In this document: piece after piece, positions 23,958 to 33,098 of the stretch
How positions within the stretch are numbered: the first letter of the stretch is position 1
How the letters are laid out: each line of letters begins with the position of its first letter
From: Brachynemurus nebulosus
Taxonomy: Eukaryota; Arthropoda; Insecta; Neuroptera; Myrmeleontidae
DNA: 64,000 nucleotides
Direction: 5' to 3'
NCBI GenBank assembly: GCA_035578155.1
Contig: JAPWDM010000033.1
Coordinates: 3,196,122-3,260,121, forward strand
Program-made: the position numbers and the translations under genes
The notes under the pieces: generated by a model
Seen by the model: the letters and a program-made list of their open reading frames with translations, nothing else
Database searches by the model: none
What the model was told of the DNA's origin: nothing

Positions 23958-24440
23958 ATGCATAGTTGTGAATTTTGTGGCTTGAAATTTTCGCGGAAGT
24001 TTAATCTCTCTCGTCATTTAAGAACTAAACAAACTTCGTCTGAGAATGATAAAAATGATGAAAATGGAATAAGTCAATTCGAAGATTCCACGAATCAGTC
24101 AGTAGATAATGGGACACACGTGAACAGCGCGGAGAAGCGGAGACTTTCAATACAAAGTGAATCGTTAAAATCTAATGATGAAGATGATGATGGTGAAACC
24201 GACTATAGCTTTGAAACAAGAAACGACATTGAAGAAAAGGGAGATAAAGCACCCGTTTTTCAAAATCAGCACGAAGATGACACAGATCTATGTAAAAAAA
24301 ACTTGAATACTTTTAATGAAAGTATGATGGCTGCAGCAAAAGCAATCAAAAGGAAATTCGATTCTTTAAAAAACTCACAGAATATTCTACAATCTGTGAA
24401 TGACGAAGATAATCGATCTAACGTATGTACCATCGCCTGA
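23958..24440 (+). CDS. C2H2 zinc-finger acidic protein, 5' part
   Basis: 160 residues from ATG 23958. The N-terminus is one C2H2 finger (CEFCGLKFSRKFNLSRHLRT; Cys4, Cys7, His17 and a final position that reads Lys/Thr rather than the usual His), so the second zinc histidine appears missing or displaced. The rest is hydrophilic, rich in Asp, Glu, Asn and Ser, with a possible helix KAIKRKFDSLKNSQNIL near 132-148. The ORF overlaps the next one (24400-25032) in a different frame with similar composition, suggesting one gene broken by a frameshift near 24400 or joined by splicing. No enzymatic motif is seen. It may bind DNA for the element. Confidence 0.55.
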   Translation: MHSCEFCGLKFSRKFNLSRHLRTKQTSSENDKNDENGISQFEDSTNQSVDNGTHVNSAEKRRLSIQSESLKSNDEDDDGETDYSFETRNDIEEKGDKAPVFQNQHEDDTDLCKKNLNTFNESMMAAAKAIKRKFDSLKNSQNILQSVNDEDNRSNVCTIA

Positions 24441-25032
24441 TAACTACAAAGAAAGCGCAAAGGACGAAGCACAAGAAGATAAAAATTTAGAGGAAAAGGA
24501 ACAACCTTCAACATCAAATTCAATAAATGGAGAAGCTACACGTCTGAAGTATGATGAAAACGCTAACCTTCATAATGGTCATTCGAAATCTGCTGATGTA
24601 GAAGAATATTTTGATGATCCGAACCATTTAGTCGATGAACTAAGAAGTTTAGCAACTCAAACGCAAATTGGAGAAGAAATGGTTAATACTATGTGCAATT
24701 TAAAGGAAAGGCATCATATTGTAAATCCCAGCTTTGCGGATTATATCGAAAATGAGAAAAAACGAAGCCATTTTAATAATTTAAAGAAAAGCGACACTGG
24801 GAGGCGAATTATCTCGATAACTCGGAAATTGGAAAAGCATGATATTATTGAACCAGTGTTAAAGTATGTATCAAATGATGACGGAGACAGCGATGAAAAA
24901 ACATCTGCTAGCGACAACGAAGATACTGCGAGCGAAGGAGAATCTGATGATGACGAGAATGCAGTCGCGATGATGGTGATGAAAAAAATTGCGGGTAAAG
25001 GGTTATATTTACGACCCTATAGGAGGCTTTAA
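24400..25032 (+). CDS. Acidic protein, 3' part of the C2H2-finger gene or separate ORF
   Basis: 210 residues from ATG 24400, overlapping the previous ORF by 41 bases in another frame. The first third is Glu/Asp/Lys/Asn-rich. The middle (about 65-150) looks folded: VDELRSLATQTQIGEEMVNTM and FADYIENEKKRSHFNNL. A second acidic stretch (DDGDSDEKTSASDNED) precedes the terminal KGLYLRPYRRL, a Gly-flanked aromatic tail. A polyadenylation signal AATAAA lies at 25116, 84 bases after the stop, supporting a real 3' end. Family not recognised. Confidence 0.5.
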   Translation: MTKIIDLTYVPSPDNYKESAKDEAQEDKNLEEKEQPSTSNSINGEATRLKYDENANLHNGHSKSADVEEYFDDPNHLVDELRSLATQTQIGEEMVNTMCNLKERHHIVNPSFADYIENEKKRSHFNNLKKSDTGRRIISITRKLEKHDIIEPVLKYVSNDDGDSDEKTSASDNEDTASEGESDDDENAVAMMVMKKIAGKGLYLRPYRRL

Positions 25033-25556
25033 AATAAACTTTTAACATTTTATGAGTTGTAAACTAAACCAATAGTGTAACTTTTCCAATAGCTGTATAC
25101 CAAAGTTAATTATTTAATAAAATATTTTAAAATTATGTGAGTGTTATTATTTCTTACATACCACAGTCCTTAAACAATTCCTTAAAGAAGATCGTCGAAG
25201 TGATTATTCTTACAACGAACTATCCAATGTATATTTTCAGAGCTATTAAAATAGGTAATGTTTTTACTTGCTCCTGAATATAGGCAATTAAATTGCATTG
25301 TTCCATTGACGTTCTGACACAATAGAACATATGTGCAAACTATGTAATTCTTGCCAATAAGTATTCCCCCATATTATTAATGATTTGTTAAAAATAAAGT
25401 ATCGTCGAACAATAATGATCTAAAACTGCTGTGCAGGAAAGGGTTAATTAATTGAATTCAGCATAATTCCAGAAAAATAAAATAAAATTTCATAGTCCAA
25501 ATTAAAGTTTTCATCCGCTCTTGAAAACGATGACAATTATTTTACTTTCCACCCTG

Positions 25557-27612
25557 TATACGTATATATTCTTATGGTATAAAATTACATAAAGGAATGC
25601 TATGTTTTTTTGCATTAGACATAATTTTCAATTCGTTTGCTTAGAAATAATATTTGTCTTTAACTGATAATTTTTTAGGTGTTTTTACAAAATTAAACTG
25701 CGAATAGTTTAAAAACATTTCACTGTTTATAAAAAGCAAATTTTTATTTAGGCCTTTATTTTTTTTCCCTATCATCAGTAAGTTAACAAACAAAAAATAC
25801 TTATTCTATACCTACCTATCTTTCTATAACTATTGCTTATGGTAAAAATATTGGGGGAATATATAAACATAATAATTATTATTCAAAATTTTACTTTGCA
25901 CAACACCACTTTTTGAAAATTTTACTTTGTAAAATACCATTTTTTGAAAATTTTTTATGACTTGTTTTGATCAGTGGGTTATGTTTCGTTGGACTCGGTT
26001 TCATACATTTTCGGATTTTGATTTTATTTATCTTTTATTTACATAGTAGCCGTATACCCAATGGGATTGCCCATCGACCATATCTCTTTATTAGGTACTC
26101 ACTTTGCGCTCACTTTTAATGTTTTTCAAAAGCCTAAATCAATATCCACGATGAACTTCCCATATGAACTTTCATTTTCTGTTTTAACGCCTTAGGGAAT
26201 AAATTTCCAGAAACAACTGACTTTTGTTTATAAATAGAAGTCTAAACGCCAATTTTCATAAGTCCTGTGCTTAATTTCGACCCTCTAAACTTAACAGTTG
26301 AGGTTGTCCGTTGTCTATAGGTCAAACTTAATGGTTCATTAAATATTTATTTTAATAGCCATAGTAACATATTTTTAATATCACTAACTTCAAAAATAAA
26401 GAATTTACATACAAATTTTCATTTCCTATTAAACCCACTTAGGGGACGAATTTTTCAAAAGATCCTTTGTTAGTGTTCACCTACGTCACATAGGGAACTC
26501 CTATGCAAAATTTCATTCTTTTAAACCCAACGGTTTAGGCTGTGTGTTGTCTGTCAGTCAGTCAGTCAGTGTTAGAAATTTATTAAGTAGATATATTAAC
26601 TAAATCACTCAATATATGTAATGTTCTTATTTATCTCTGAATACCCCCGGGAGAGTTTTAAGTTTATTGTTGGGATGCCATGAACCAAATCGTTCATCGT
26701 CATTTGTTAGTAACGTCTTAAGACTTAAAGTTTTTTCATCATAATTTTTTTGGCAAACTTGTTAATATATGTATAGACATGACATAGTATATAATCAGAA
26801 ATGTTGTGAAGTCAGATTTTGATTTTGTTAAATTTTTTAATAAATAAAACACATTTTTATAAATTATAATAATATACAATACATATTGGAGTACGACAAT
26901 ATGAGAAAAACGCTTATTTAGCATTGATAAAATAATTTCGTATTTAAGATGAATTGCTATTTACAGTCTTTTACAAAAACTAGAGGTCATTTAATACCTA
27001 TAGATATATTTAACTAATTTTTTAATAATAGCAAGTAATAAATTTTTTGATAAAAATAGCTATAAATTTTTTAGATATGTTATAAAATATTAAAAGGAAA
27101 ATTTTCTTAAAATATATGGAACATTGTGCTATTAATTTAAGACTAAAAAAATATTATGAGAAGAAATTAGTGTTTCAAAACTGTTTTAAATTCTTGATAT
27201 TACATATTCAGTTTTAAAAATATTAAGAAATATGATTTTTTACAATATATTGATATTGTAAAAAATATGTTTTTTAACGGTGTAGAAACCCGTACTTTTA
27301 CTAGAGTACTGTATATATTCAAAATATTATATTACTATATATATTTTAAAAAATTCGTTTTTATTTAATTGTTGATGATCAAATATTTTTACATTAAATG
27401 AGTAAATTCTTATGTATTTTATAACACGATATCGCGTGATTAGCGATATAGTAAAATAATCATGGGTATTTATAAGGTACATATTTAAAAAAAAATACAT
27501 GCTTCGATGTTTATGTATTCTGTAATATGTATTCTGGTATTAAATAACATCAAAGAATGTGCACATAGATTTAAAAATGTACAGAGTGATACATTTTTGT
27601 AAAATTTACGAG
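25557..27612 (-). repeat. Right arm of the palindrome
   Basis: Reverse-complement copy of 20418-22488, ending gtaaaatttacgag at 27612. It keeps the 61-codon frame unchanged (26739-26924, minus) and the tgtctgtcagtcagtcagtc motif. Confidence 0.88.
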
Positions 27613-27716
27613 TATATATGGTGTACCATAATTGTAAATGGAATTTTTATATACACATCAAGTTTAAGGCATAATATCAAAAATTAGTTTGATTTCTTTT
27701 TAGGGATCGGTACACA

Positions 27717-28163
27717 ATGATCACTTTTTTAACTAGTAAAATTTTTAATTATATTAAAAATTTGTGCATATGCAAGAAAGTGCTCTGTGAAGGAATCAAA
27801 GATCACCAATTGAATCGACTGGCCGACTTGTGTATTAAAATAGCGAAAAATTATTCAACAAACACCATTGAATTTATAGAGGTGGTTTGTAGACTTTTCA
27901 AGCGCAATTATAGACGAAATGTTGGAAATGTTGAGATAACGGAATATTTCTGTTGTATGGAATTTACGGATCATTACATCAATCTTCTTCAATGTTCTAT
28001 CGCAGAATTGAGAGAACTAAGTAAAGCGAAGCATCGAGAGGAAATTATTAAACAAATTGTCGACAACTCTGAAATGCTATGTGATGAATACGAACGATTT
28101 TACGACGAACTAATTGATTTCCTCAATACATGGATTCCATTGTTGGCAATAATTAATTGTTAA
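27717..28163 (+). CDS. Hypothetical 148-residue helical protein
   Basis: An ORF from ATG 27717 just right of the palindrome. The composition looks protein-like: a hydrophobic start (ITFLTSKIFNYIKNLCICKK), then amphipathic helices (LADLCIKIAKNYSTNTIEFIEVVCRLFKRNYRR; LLQCSIAELRELSKAKHREEIIKQIVD) and seven cysteines. A pyrimidine tract with AG (tttctttttag at 27696-27706) sits just upstream and could be a splice acceptor, so this may be a last exon. The last ten residues and stop lie in a 48-bp sequence repeated at 28578-28625. Family not recognised. Confidence 0.4.
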   Translation: MITFLTSKIFNYIKNLCICKKVLCEGIKDHQLNRLADLCIKIAKNYSTNTIEFIEVVCRLFKRNYRRNVGNVEITEYFCCMEFTDHYINLLQCSIAELRELSKAKHREEIIKQIVDNSEMLCDEYERFYDELIDFLNTWIPLLAIINC

Positions 28164-28625
28164 CACAACAATTGAAAATTTATAAATTTCAAGATGATCC
28201 AACGTTTTGAATTGCGATTTCAAGAAGATCCAATGTTTTTTTGAATTCCAGTTTATGAGCTAGTCCGATTGGTCCATTATTTATGATACCCAATTTTGGA
28301 TTGCTCTGCAGCCATGCAAGTATCTGCTCGTTTAAATTGTCAAATCTCGCCGGCAATGATATGTATCCAATTTCTAATTCCAATATTGTCTTCATTTTTG
28401 ATGAATCGAATTTTGACGGCAACTGACTTGCTCCCATTATTTTATATACTTTTCCAATCTCCATATCAGAAAGTTTAATTCCCCGTTTGATGGAACCAAG
28501 ATGGTTCAATTCGTTCACAAAATTTCCCGCCATTTTTTGAATTAAGTCTCTGTTTCCAGATGAAGCACCAGCAGTAATGGATTCCACTGTTGGCAATAAT
28601 TAATTGTTAACACAACAATTGAAAA
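28130..28625. repeat. 48-bp direct repeats bracketing a 400-bp segment
   Basis: atggattcca(t/c)tgttggc followed by aataattaattgttaacaca occurs at 28130-28178 and 28578-28625, about 447 bp apart. The repeat includes the palindrome-like caattgttaacacaacaattg. The bracketed segment holds the minus-strand ORF at 28189-28596, so it may have been inserted or duplicated with this boundary. Confidence 0.8.
28189..28596 (-). CDS. Hypothetical protein, possible partial exon
   Basis: About 135 codons open on the minus strand. The frame begins with TTG; the first ATG is at 28533 (MAGNFVNELNHLG), giving 114 residues. The pattern KLSDMEIGKVYKIMGASQLPSKF ... KTILELEIGYISLPARFDNLNEQIL suggests a compact beta-rich domain, reminiscent of OB-fold-like single-strand-binding proteins of mobile elements, but I cannot assign it. 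Part of its 3' region (28205-28295) is duplicated at 29081-29171. It may be an exon of an element lying across the 48-bp direct repeats. Confidence 0.4.
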   Translation of the reverse strand: MPTVESITAGASSGNRDLIQKMAGNFVNELNHLGSIKRGIKLSDMEIGKVYKIMGASQLPSKFDSSKMKTILELEIGYISLPARFDNLNEQILAWLQSNPKLGIINNGPIGLAHKLEFKKTLDLLEIAIQNVGSS

Positions 28626-29171
28626 AATTGTTTTACAACAATAGGATTTAAGGTTTTCACTAAAGTTTCGAACAAAATTGTAACTGAAGAAATTCTGTCG
28701 CAGACTTTTTATAGCAGAAAAATAGTATGATGACGTCAGCTATCACATTTTATGTAGCCATACAGGTTAAGACCTGCTGCTTCATTTTCACATATTAGAC
28801 AGAGATCTTCGCTATTTGATATCAGTTTACCTTTAGTGACGTCAGCTGGCAATTTATACAAGTTTAAACCTGTTTTTAGATAAAAATATTATAAAATTAT
28901 GGAAGCAACACCATCTTTTCATGGAATTTTGAATCTAGGTACAGAGTTCGTGGTGGTTCAGACTAGCAACGCCATCTTTTGACGGAATTTTGAATCAAGG
29001 TACAGAGTTCGCGGTGGTTCAGACTAGCAGTGCCATCTTTTAACTATCGAGAAAAGGTTTTCGATGCCATCTATTGACAATTTTGAATTGCGATTTCAAG
29101 AAGATCCAATGTTTTTTTGAATTCCAGTTTATGAGTTAGTCCGATTGGTCCATTATTTATGATACCCAATT
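28205..29171. repeat. 91-bp duplication (28205-28295 and 29081-29171)
   Basis: ttttgaattgcgatttcaag through gatacccaatt is present twice, 876 bp apart, differing at one visible position (gagc/gagt). The right copy ends exactly where R4/Dong-like RT sequence begins, so it marks a rearrangement junction. Confidence 0.85.
28911..29040. repeat. 61-bp tandem repeat, two units plus partial third
   Basis: ccatctttt(c/g) a(t/c)ggaattttgaatc repeats at 28911, 28972 and 29033, each followed by acagagttcg and ggtggttcagactagca. Not coding. Confidence 0.85.
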
Positions 29172-29483
29172 ATGATAACCAATATACATAAGATGTGAAA
29201 TGATATGGCGCGAATTCTTTTGCGTACCTACATTGTAACCGTATTTGGTTTCATTTAATAGGCGAGAAAGTGGATTCATTGCGAGACAAAACCATAATGG
29301 ACTCAATGAGTCACCTTGGAATATGCCACGTCTTACTTGAATAAGATCGTTTGTTGTTTTTTCATTACCAATACTCAAATGTAAGGTCGTTCGCCAATCG
29401 GACATGATCGTTCCAAGGAAGTTCACAATACTTGGGTGTATTTTGTACAGCTCCAATACTCTCCGTAACCAGGAGTGCGGCAC
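29172..29483 (-). pseudogene. R4/Dong-like RT core fragment
   Basis: The minus frame reads SWLRRVLELYKIHPSIVNFL and then QVRRGIFQGDSLSPLWFCLA, the RT block typical of R4/R2-type elements. The following YxDD block begins as SHLMYI and is then lost into unrelated sequence (GYHNWVS). RT activity is impossible. Confidence 0.85.
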
Positions 29484-29751
29484 CGAATCAAATGCCTTTT
29501 TGTAATCAATAAACGCTGTGTACAGGTTACGTTGTCTCCCCTTCGCTTGTTCGAGTACTACATAGTCAATCAGAAGCTGCTCTTTGCATCCTTGTGACCT
29601 CTTTCGACATCTCTTTTGTTTTTGTCAGTATGGCGTTAATCTGACAATGCTCACCGATCTTTTCTGCCAGACAGGATGTCAAAATCTTATACACTGTAGG
29701 CAAGCAGGTGATAGGCCTATAATTAGCAGGATTTTTTGTATCACCGTTTTT

Positions 29752-29964
29752 TTATTTCATATATGAGTTACCCTGCGTTAGGAACGTCGGTATTAGGTTT
29801 GGTGTTCTTATAAATAGTGTAAATTGTTCAGCGAGATAGTTGTGTGTTGATGTAAAGTGTTTGAGCCAGTAGTTTTGTATGTTATCGATGCCAGGTGCCT
29901 TCCAGTTATGCGATCTCTGTAGAGCTCTGGAGACGTCCTCTGTAGTAATGTCCGTATAGGGCAT
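29752..29964 (-). pseudogene. R4/Dong-like RT N-terminal block fragment
   Basis: Contains ALQRSHNWKAPGIDNIQNYW, the RT-0/1 block (K/N-APGIDGI-type) seen in the intact copy at 34148-36754 as KKNYSAPGIDGITNFWW. The frame closes at GNSYMK, next to a frameshift. Confidence 0.8.
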
Positions 29965-30243
29965 CTTCGGAAGATGTTCGTTATTCCTGTACTCTGTATC
30001 GATCCAGCTGGCTTTGTCATTATTGTCAATAGTGTTGGACCATATATTCGCCCAGAAACTATGGAGTGCGTTCTTCTCCGAAAGACCATTACTGTCAGTT
30101 ACCGTGTTCGTTAGGGACGGATAAACCGTCTCTCGTTTCTGCTGAACGCTTGGTTTTGTCGTCTGCGTGTTCAGTACTGGTCTTATACCTTCGTAAACGC
30201 TTCGTTAGTGTTGTTAATTTTTGGTGAAGCGTATCTCTGATCT

Positions 30244-30738
30244 CTATAAGCGTTTTATTGGATTCCTCGTATTGTGTATGTGTTTGTGTAGAATGTCGTG
30301 TATGTGTTTGTTGAGCTGTTTAGATCTACTACCCTGTTGGTATTGGGTGATCCTGCCGACGTTGTATCGGATGTTGTTGATGCGTTTATTCAATCGTGTT
30401 TCCCAGGCAGGAGTTTTGTGTTCCTTCGAGTTGTGCGCTACAGGTGGTGTGACGTCGGAACCGTTACAACGTATAGCGGCAACGGCTCCACAGTAGATAG
30501 CCGTGTGTAACTCGATAAAATCGTCACATGTTTCCAAGTGTTTAGGCAGTATTGTATTGTTTAATATCTCAACGATCTCAGCCAATCTACGTGAGGTGTG
30601 TTGTTTAGGCAACAAGTACCTATGTGTAGGGTCCGTCCCTTCAAATTCAGTAAGCGCTGCGTTAAATTCCAGTTCGATCTTTTGCAGTAGGGTGTCGTTT
30701 ACTGCTGTCTCATGGAGGTTAGACTCCCCATTTCTGGT
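30244..30738 (-). pseudogene. R4/Dong-like N-terminal region, second frame
   Basis: The open frame runs from a frameshift at about 30720-30738 to a stop at 30244. It is helical and basic (RRLAEIVEILNNTILPKHLE; LNKRINNIRYNVGRITQYQQ), matching in layout the region between the N-terminus and the RT in the longer copy (residues about 180-310). The 3' continuation into TLHQKLTTLTKRLRRYK is in another frame. Confidence 0.7.
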
Positions 30739-31259
30739 GGTCCGTCGTCGGCCTGACTTTCCTCACTTTGAGCAAATTGATGTGCGACTTGTGTTTTAAT
30801 AGTGTTTATGAGGGAAGAAGGTATAAGGTTATTGGTAAAAATGACACGCTTTTGGTCTGCCAGTCTCTGTTCAGTGACGCGATTTAGGTGAGGATAGGTG
30901 CGCGAGAACTCTTGATGTAATTTCGTACGGTAACCAGTTTTGTCCGTTTCAAGTTTAGTAACTTGGAAGTATGTGCGTACGATGAATTCATTCAGTTCAT
31001 CTCTCCATTGCATACGCACACGCTTCCTACCAGCTTTAGTGGTCCCCAAAGGATGCTCCGAGGAAACACTTAAAGTCGGCTCAGCCAAAGGTGTTGGAGG
31101 CTCTGTAAGTAGGGCAGTAGTAGTTTGGCTGAATGTGTTGTTACAGCTGACAGGTGGCTGCCTAGAACCCAACCTGTCGTCACCGTGATCTGAGCTGTCA
31201 TATTCAGTGGTGGCTCTGATGCGCCCGGTCGCTCCACCGGCAGCCACTCCATTTGCTCC
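30699..31259 (-). pseudogene. R4/Dong-like N-terminal region, first frame (no ATG start)
   Basis: The frame opens after a TAG at 31265-31263 and has no ATG before codon 176; a GTG is at 31247. The N-terminus is low complexity. The conserved part is WRDELNEFIVRTYFQVTKLE followed by GYRTKLHQEFSRTYPHLN, the same layout as EWTDSLRRDLLTC...GYMARMHAIW in the longer copy. The frame ends at a frameshift near 30720. Absence of an upstream AUG fits R2/R4-type elements, whose translation need not start at AUG. Confidence 0.75.
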
Positions 31260-31351
31260 ATCCTAATGCGTTGTCCTTTTAGTCGCCTTTTACGACAAGC
31301 AGGACTTACTGTGGGCAAATACTGCAAAGTGAAGCCCCCACCCACAGGGCG

Positions 31352-31391
31352 TTTATTATTATTATTATAATTATTATTATTATAATTTATA
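31352..31391. repeat. (TAA)n tract between two R4/Dong-like copies
   Basis: About 40 bp of TTA/ATA repeats with two interruptions. It lies exactly between the 3' end of one copy (right) and the 5' end of another (left), as expected for elements that insert in TAA repeats. Confidence 0.9.
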
Positions 31392-32781
31392 GACTTTTAC
31401 GCCAACCTGGCGCTCACTACTCAGTAGGACAGTACTGGGTAACATTCACCTATACCGGCATTATGCAAGGTATTAGGCTCTGTGGAAGGGTAATGTGCCA
31501 AACCAATCCGTAAAAGTACCGTAGTACATTCACGGACGGGTTTGTCACATCACTCCCTATATTGTTGTTATTGCTACTTGAAACGAGGTGTTATTCGTCT
31601 ATTTTGGTGTACACTGGGTCGTACGGCGAGACTTTTGTGGGAGCGTAGATGTTGGCTCAATGACAGAGGGCTGTGAAAGCCTAGTTCGTTTTCGTGTCCT
31701 CAGATGGTAGGTAGGAGTAGGGACAGAGGGAAGGGAAAGGACTGTTTGTGTTTGTGTGTGTGTTTGTGTATGTGTGTGGATGTGTCTTTCTATTTTACGT
31801 TTCTTGGTGTAGATGTTTTCTGGTTCATCAAATTGCTCATTAAGATCGGGTGTTCCTGGAACTGCGCGTTTAGATGGTACAGAGGTTGACGGACCTTGTG
31901 TGTTATTGAATTGGGGAGGATTGTGCACCAGAGCGGTAACAGTGACAGTGCGGCAGTTGTTCGATCCCCCCTCTCCATCAGACGAATCTGGATCTGTATG
32001 TGTGTTAAGTGTTTGTCTTTCAGTGTTAGTGTATTGTGTGTTTATGTATGTGTGTTGTGTGTCAGTAGGATGAGTGTCAGTGTATTGTTCGCTCACTGTA
32101 GATGGCTCAGATGGAGTAGAAGCAGGTCTTGTGCTTTCACATATCGCAGTCGGATTCGTATTACTGAGGAACTTCCGTACTATACGACACGTGTTTATGA
32201 TCACTGCCTTTTGCATAGTGACATATGTGTATTTTGGGAGACCCAAGAGGCTCAAACTATTATGTAGTGTGTGTGGAATGACCCCGGTGGCACTGAGCAC
32301 TATTGGAACGATGTGGACATGTTCCATTCGCCATTGTTGTTTTATTTCGGCTGCGAGGTCAGTGTATTTATCCAATTTAACTGCGTGTGTTTTTTGTAAG
32401 TTGTGTGTATTTGGAACCGCAATATCGATCAGATAGGTTGTCTTAGTGTTTTTCATTACGAAGGTGATATCTGGTCGATTATGATTTATGGTCTTATCTG
32501 TAATAATCGACCGATCCCAGTAAAGTCTACAGGAGTCATTCTCCGCTACTACTTTTGGTGTGAGCTTGTAGTAAGGTGTTTTATCGGTTATAAGGTGGTG
32601 CTTAACCGCTAGTTTCTGATATATGATTTTGCCAACCTGGTCGTGACGGTGTTTGTATTCGGACTGAGCGAGCTTAGTACAGGCAGCTGTGATGTGTTGG
32701 ATCGTTTCAGGTTTGGAATGGCATCTCCGGCATGAGTCAGATGTTATTGACGAGTCACGAAGTATGTATTTTGAGTAATTC
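31392..32781 (-). mobile_element. R4/Dong-like retrotransposon, 3' fragment
   Basis: This fragment is the C-terminal coding part plus about 200 bp of 3' UTR of an R4/Dong-like element. It is bounded by (TAA)n at both ends (32782-32846 and 31352-31391). The RT is missing, so the copy is 5'-truncated, and the truncation point coincides with the TAA tract where the next copy ends. Confidence 0.85.
31599..32780 (-). pseudogene. R4/Dong-like C-terminal zinc finger and restriction-like endonuclease (5'-truncated)
   Basis: The minus frame is open from the TAA tract (about 32780) to a stop at 31599, about 394 codons. It starts with CRRCHSKPETIQHITAAC (C-x2-C-x8-H-x4-C), then RPDIT and, 13 residues later, YLIDIAVPNTHN: the PD-D active-site pattern of the restriction-like endonuclease of R2/R4-type elements. 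The last 180 residues are low complexity (Thr/His/Gln-rich with HTHTQTHTQTQT), unusual for the family. The endonuclease itself looks undamaged, but the RT is absent. Confidence 0.85.
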
Positions 32782-32790
32782 TTTATTATA

Positions 32791-32846
<56 letters not shown>
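32782..32846. repeat. (TAA)n tract at the 3' end of the longer R4/Dong-like copy
   Basis: About 65 bp of TTA repeats. The 3' UTR of the element at 32847-36936 ends here and the fragment at 31392-32781 begins on its other side. Confidence 0.93.
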
Positions 32847-33098
32847 GAAAGATTAACGAAAAACGCGACTGCACTTCAAAAACCCCCAGGCGGAGGAAAA
32901 AGTGTCCGTGCAGCGTACCAGGTCAGGTACTTCTAGGTCAGGTACGTAATGTCCGTCATACAGCATCCCCTTCCCGGTCTTCCCTACCTAATAAATCCCC
33001 GAACCTCGCTGCAAAACCATGGCAGTGGGAGATTCGAGGGCAGGTCCAATGGATGTTCGAGGACCCGCTCTAAACGGGGCATGGGCGTTCAAAGGTGT

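Larger units (their letters stand above)
22489..25556. mobile_element. 3.07-kb TIR element with TA target duplication, inserted at the palindrome axis
   Basis: The ends are 35-bp perfect inverted repeats beginning CAGGGTGGAAAG (22489-22523 and 25522-25556), flanked by TA on both sides (22487-22488, 25557-25558). TA duplication and a CAGGG start fit the IS630-Tc1-mariner style of insertion. It holds an ORF of 318 codons that ends in a minisatellite, and a C2H2-finger gene apparently broken by a frameshift. Neither looks like a known transposase, so the element either encodes a divergent one or is mobilised in trans and carries cargo. Confidence 0.8.
20418..27612. mobile_element. Large palindromic (foldback) element carrying an inner transposon
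   Basis: The sequence from 20418 inward is repeated in inverted form from 27612 inward. Arms are about 2.07 kb (20418-22488) and 2.06 kb (25557-27612), with a few substitutions and small indels; the left arm has about 30 extra bases near 20508. If the inner element and one TA are removed, the arms meet as a perfect palindrome (20 of 20 bases each side of the axis). Each arm contains ctgactgactgactgacagac and the same 61-codon frame (21120-21305 plus; 26739-26924 minus), which I do not regard as a gene. No transposase is encoded in the arms and no clear outer target duplication was found. The class is undetermined. Confidence 0.85.
29172..31351 (-). mobile_element. R4/Dong-like non-LTR retrotransposon, 3'-truncated and degenerate
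   Basis: The 5' end abuts a (TAA)n tract at 31352. The minus strand then gives, in three or more frames, an N-terminal region, the RT entry motif and the RT core, and stops just before the catalytic YxDD box at the 91-bp duplication junction (29171). The 5' leader contains a short hairpin (TTGTCG/CGAC around 31280-31300). The copy is dead: several frameshifts and the loss of the catalytic site and endonuclease. Confidence 0.85.
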
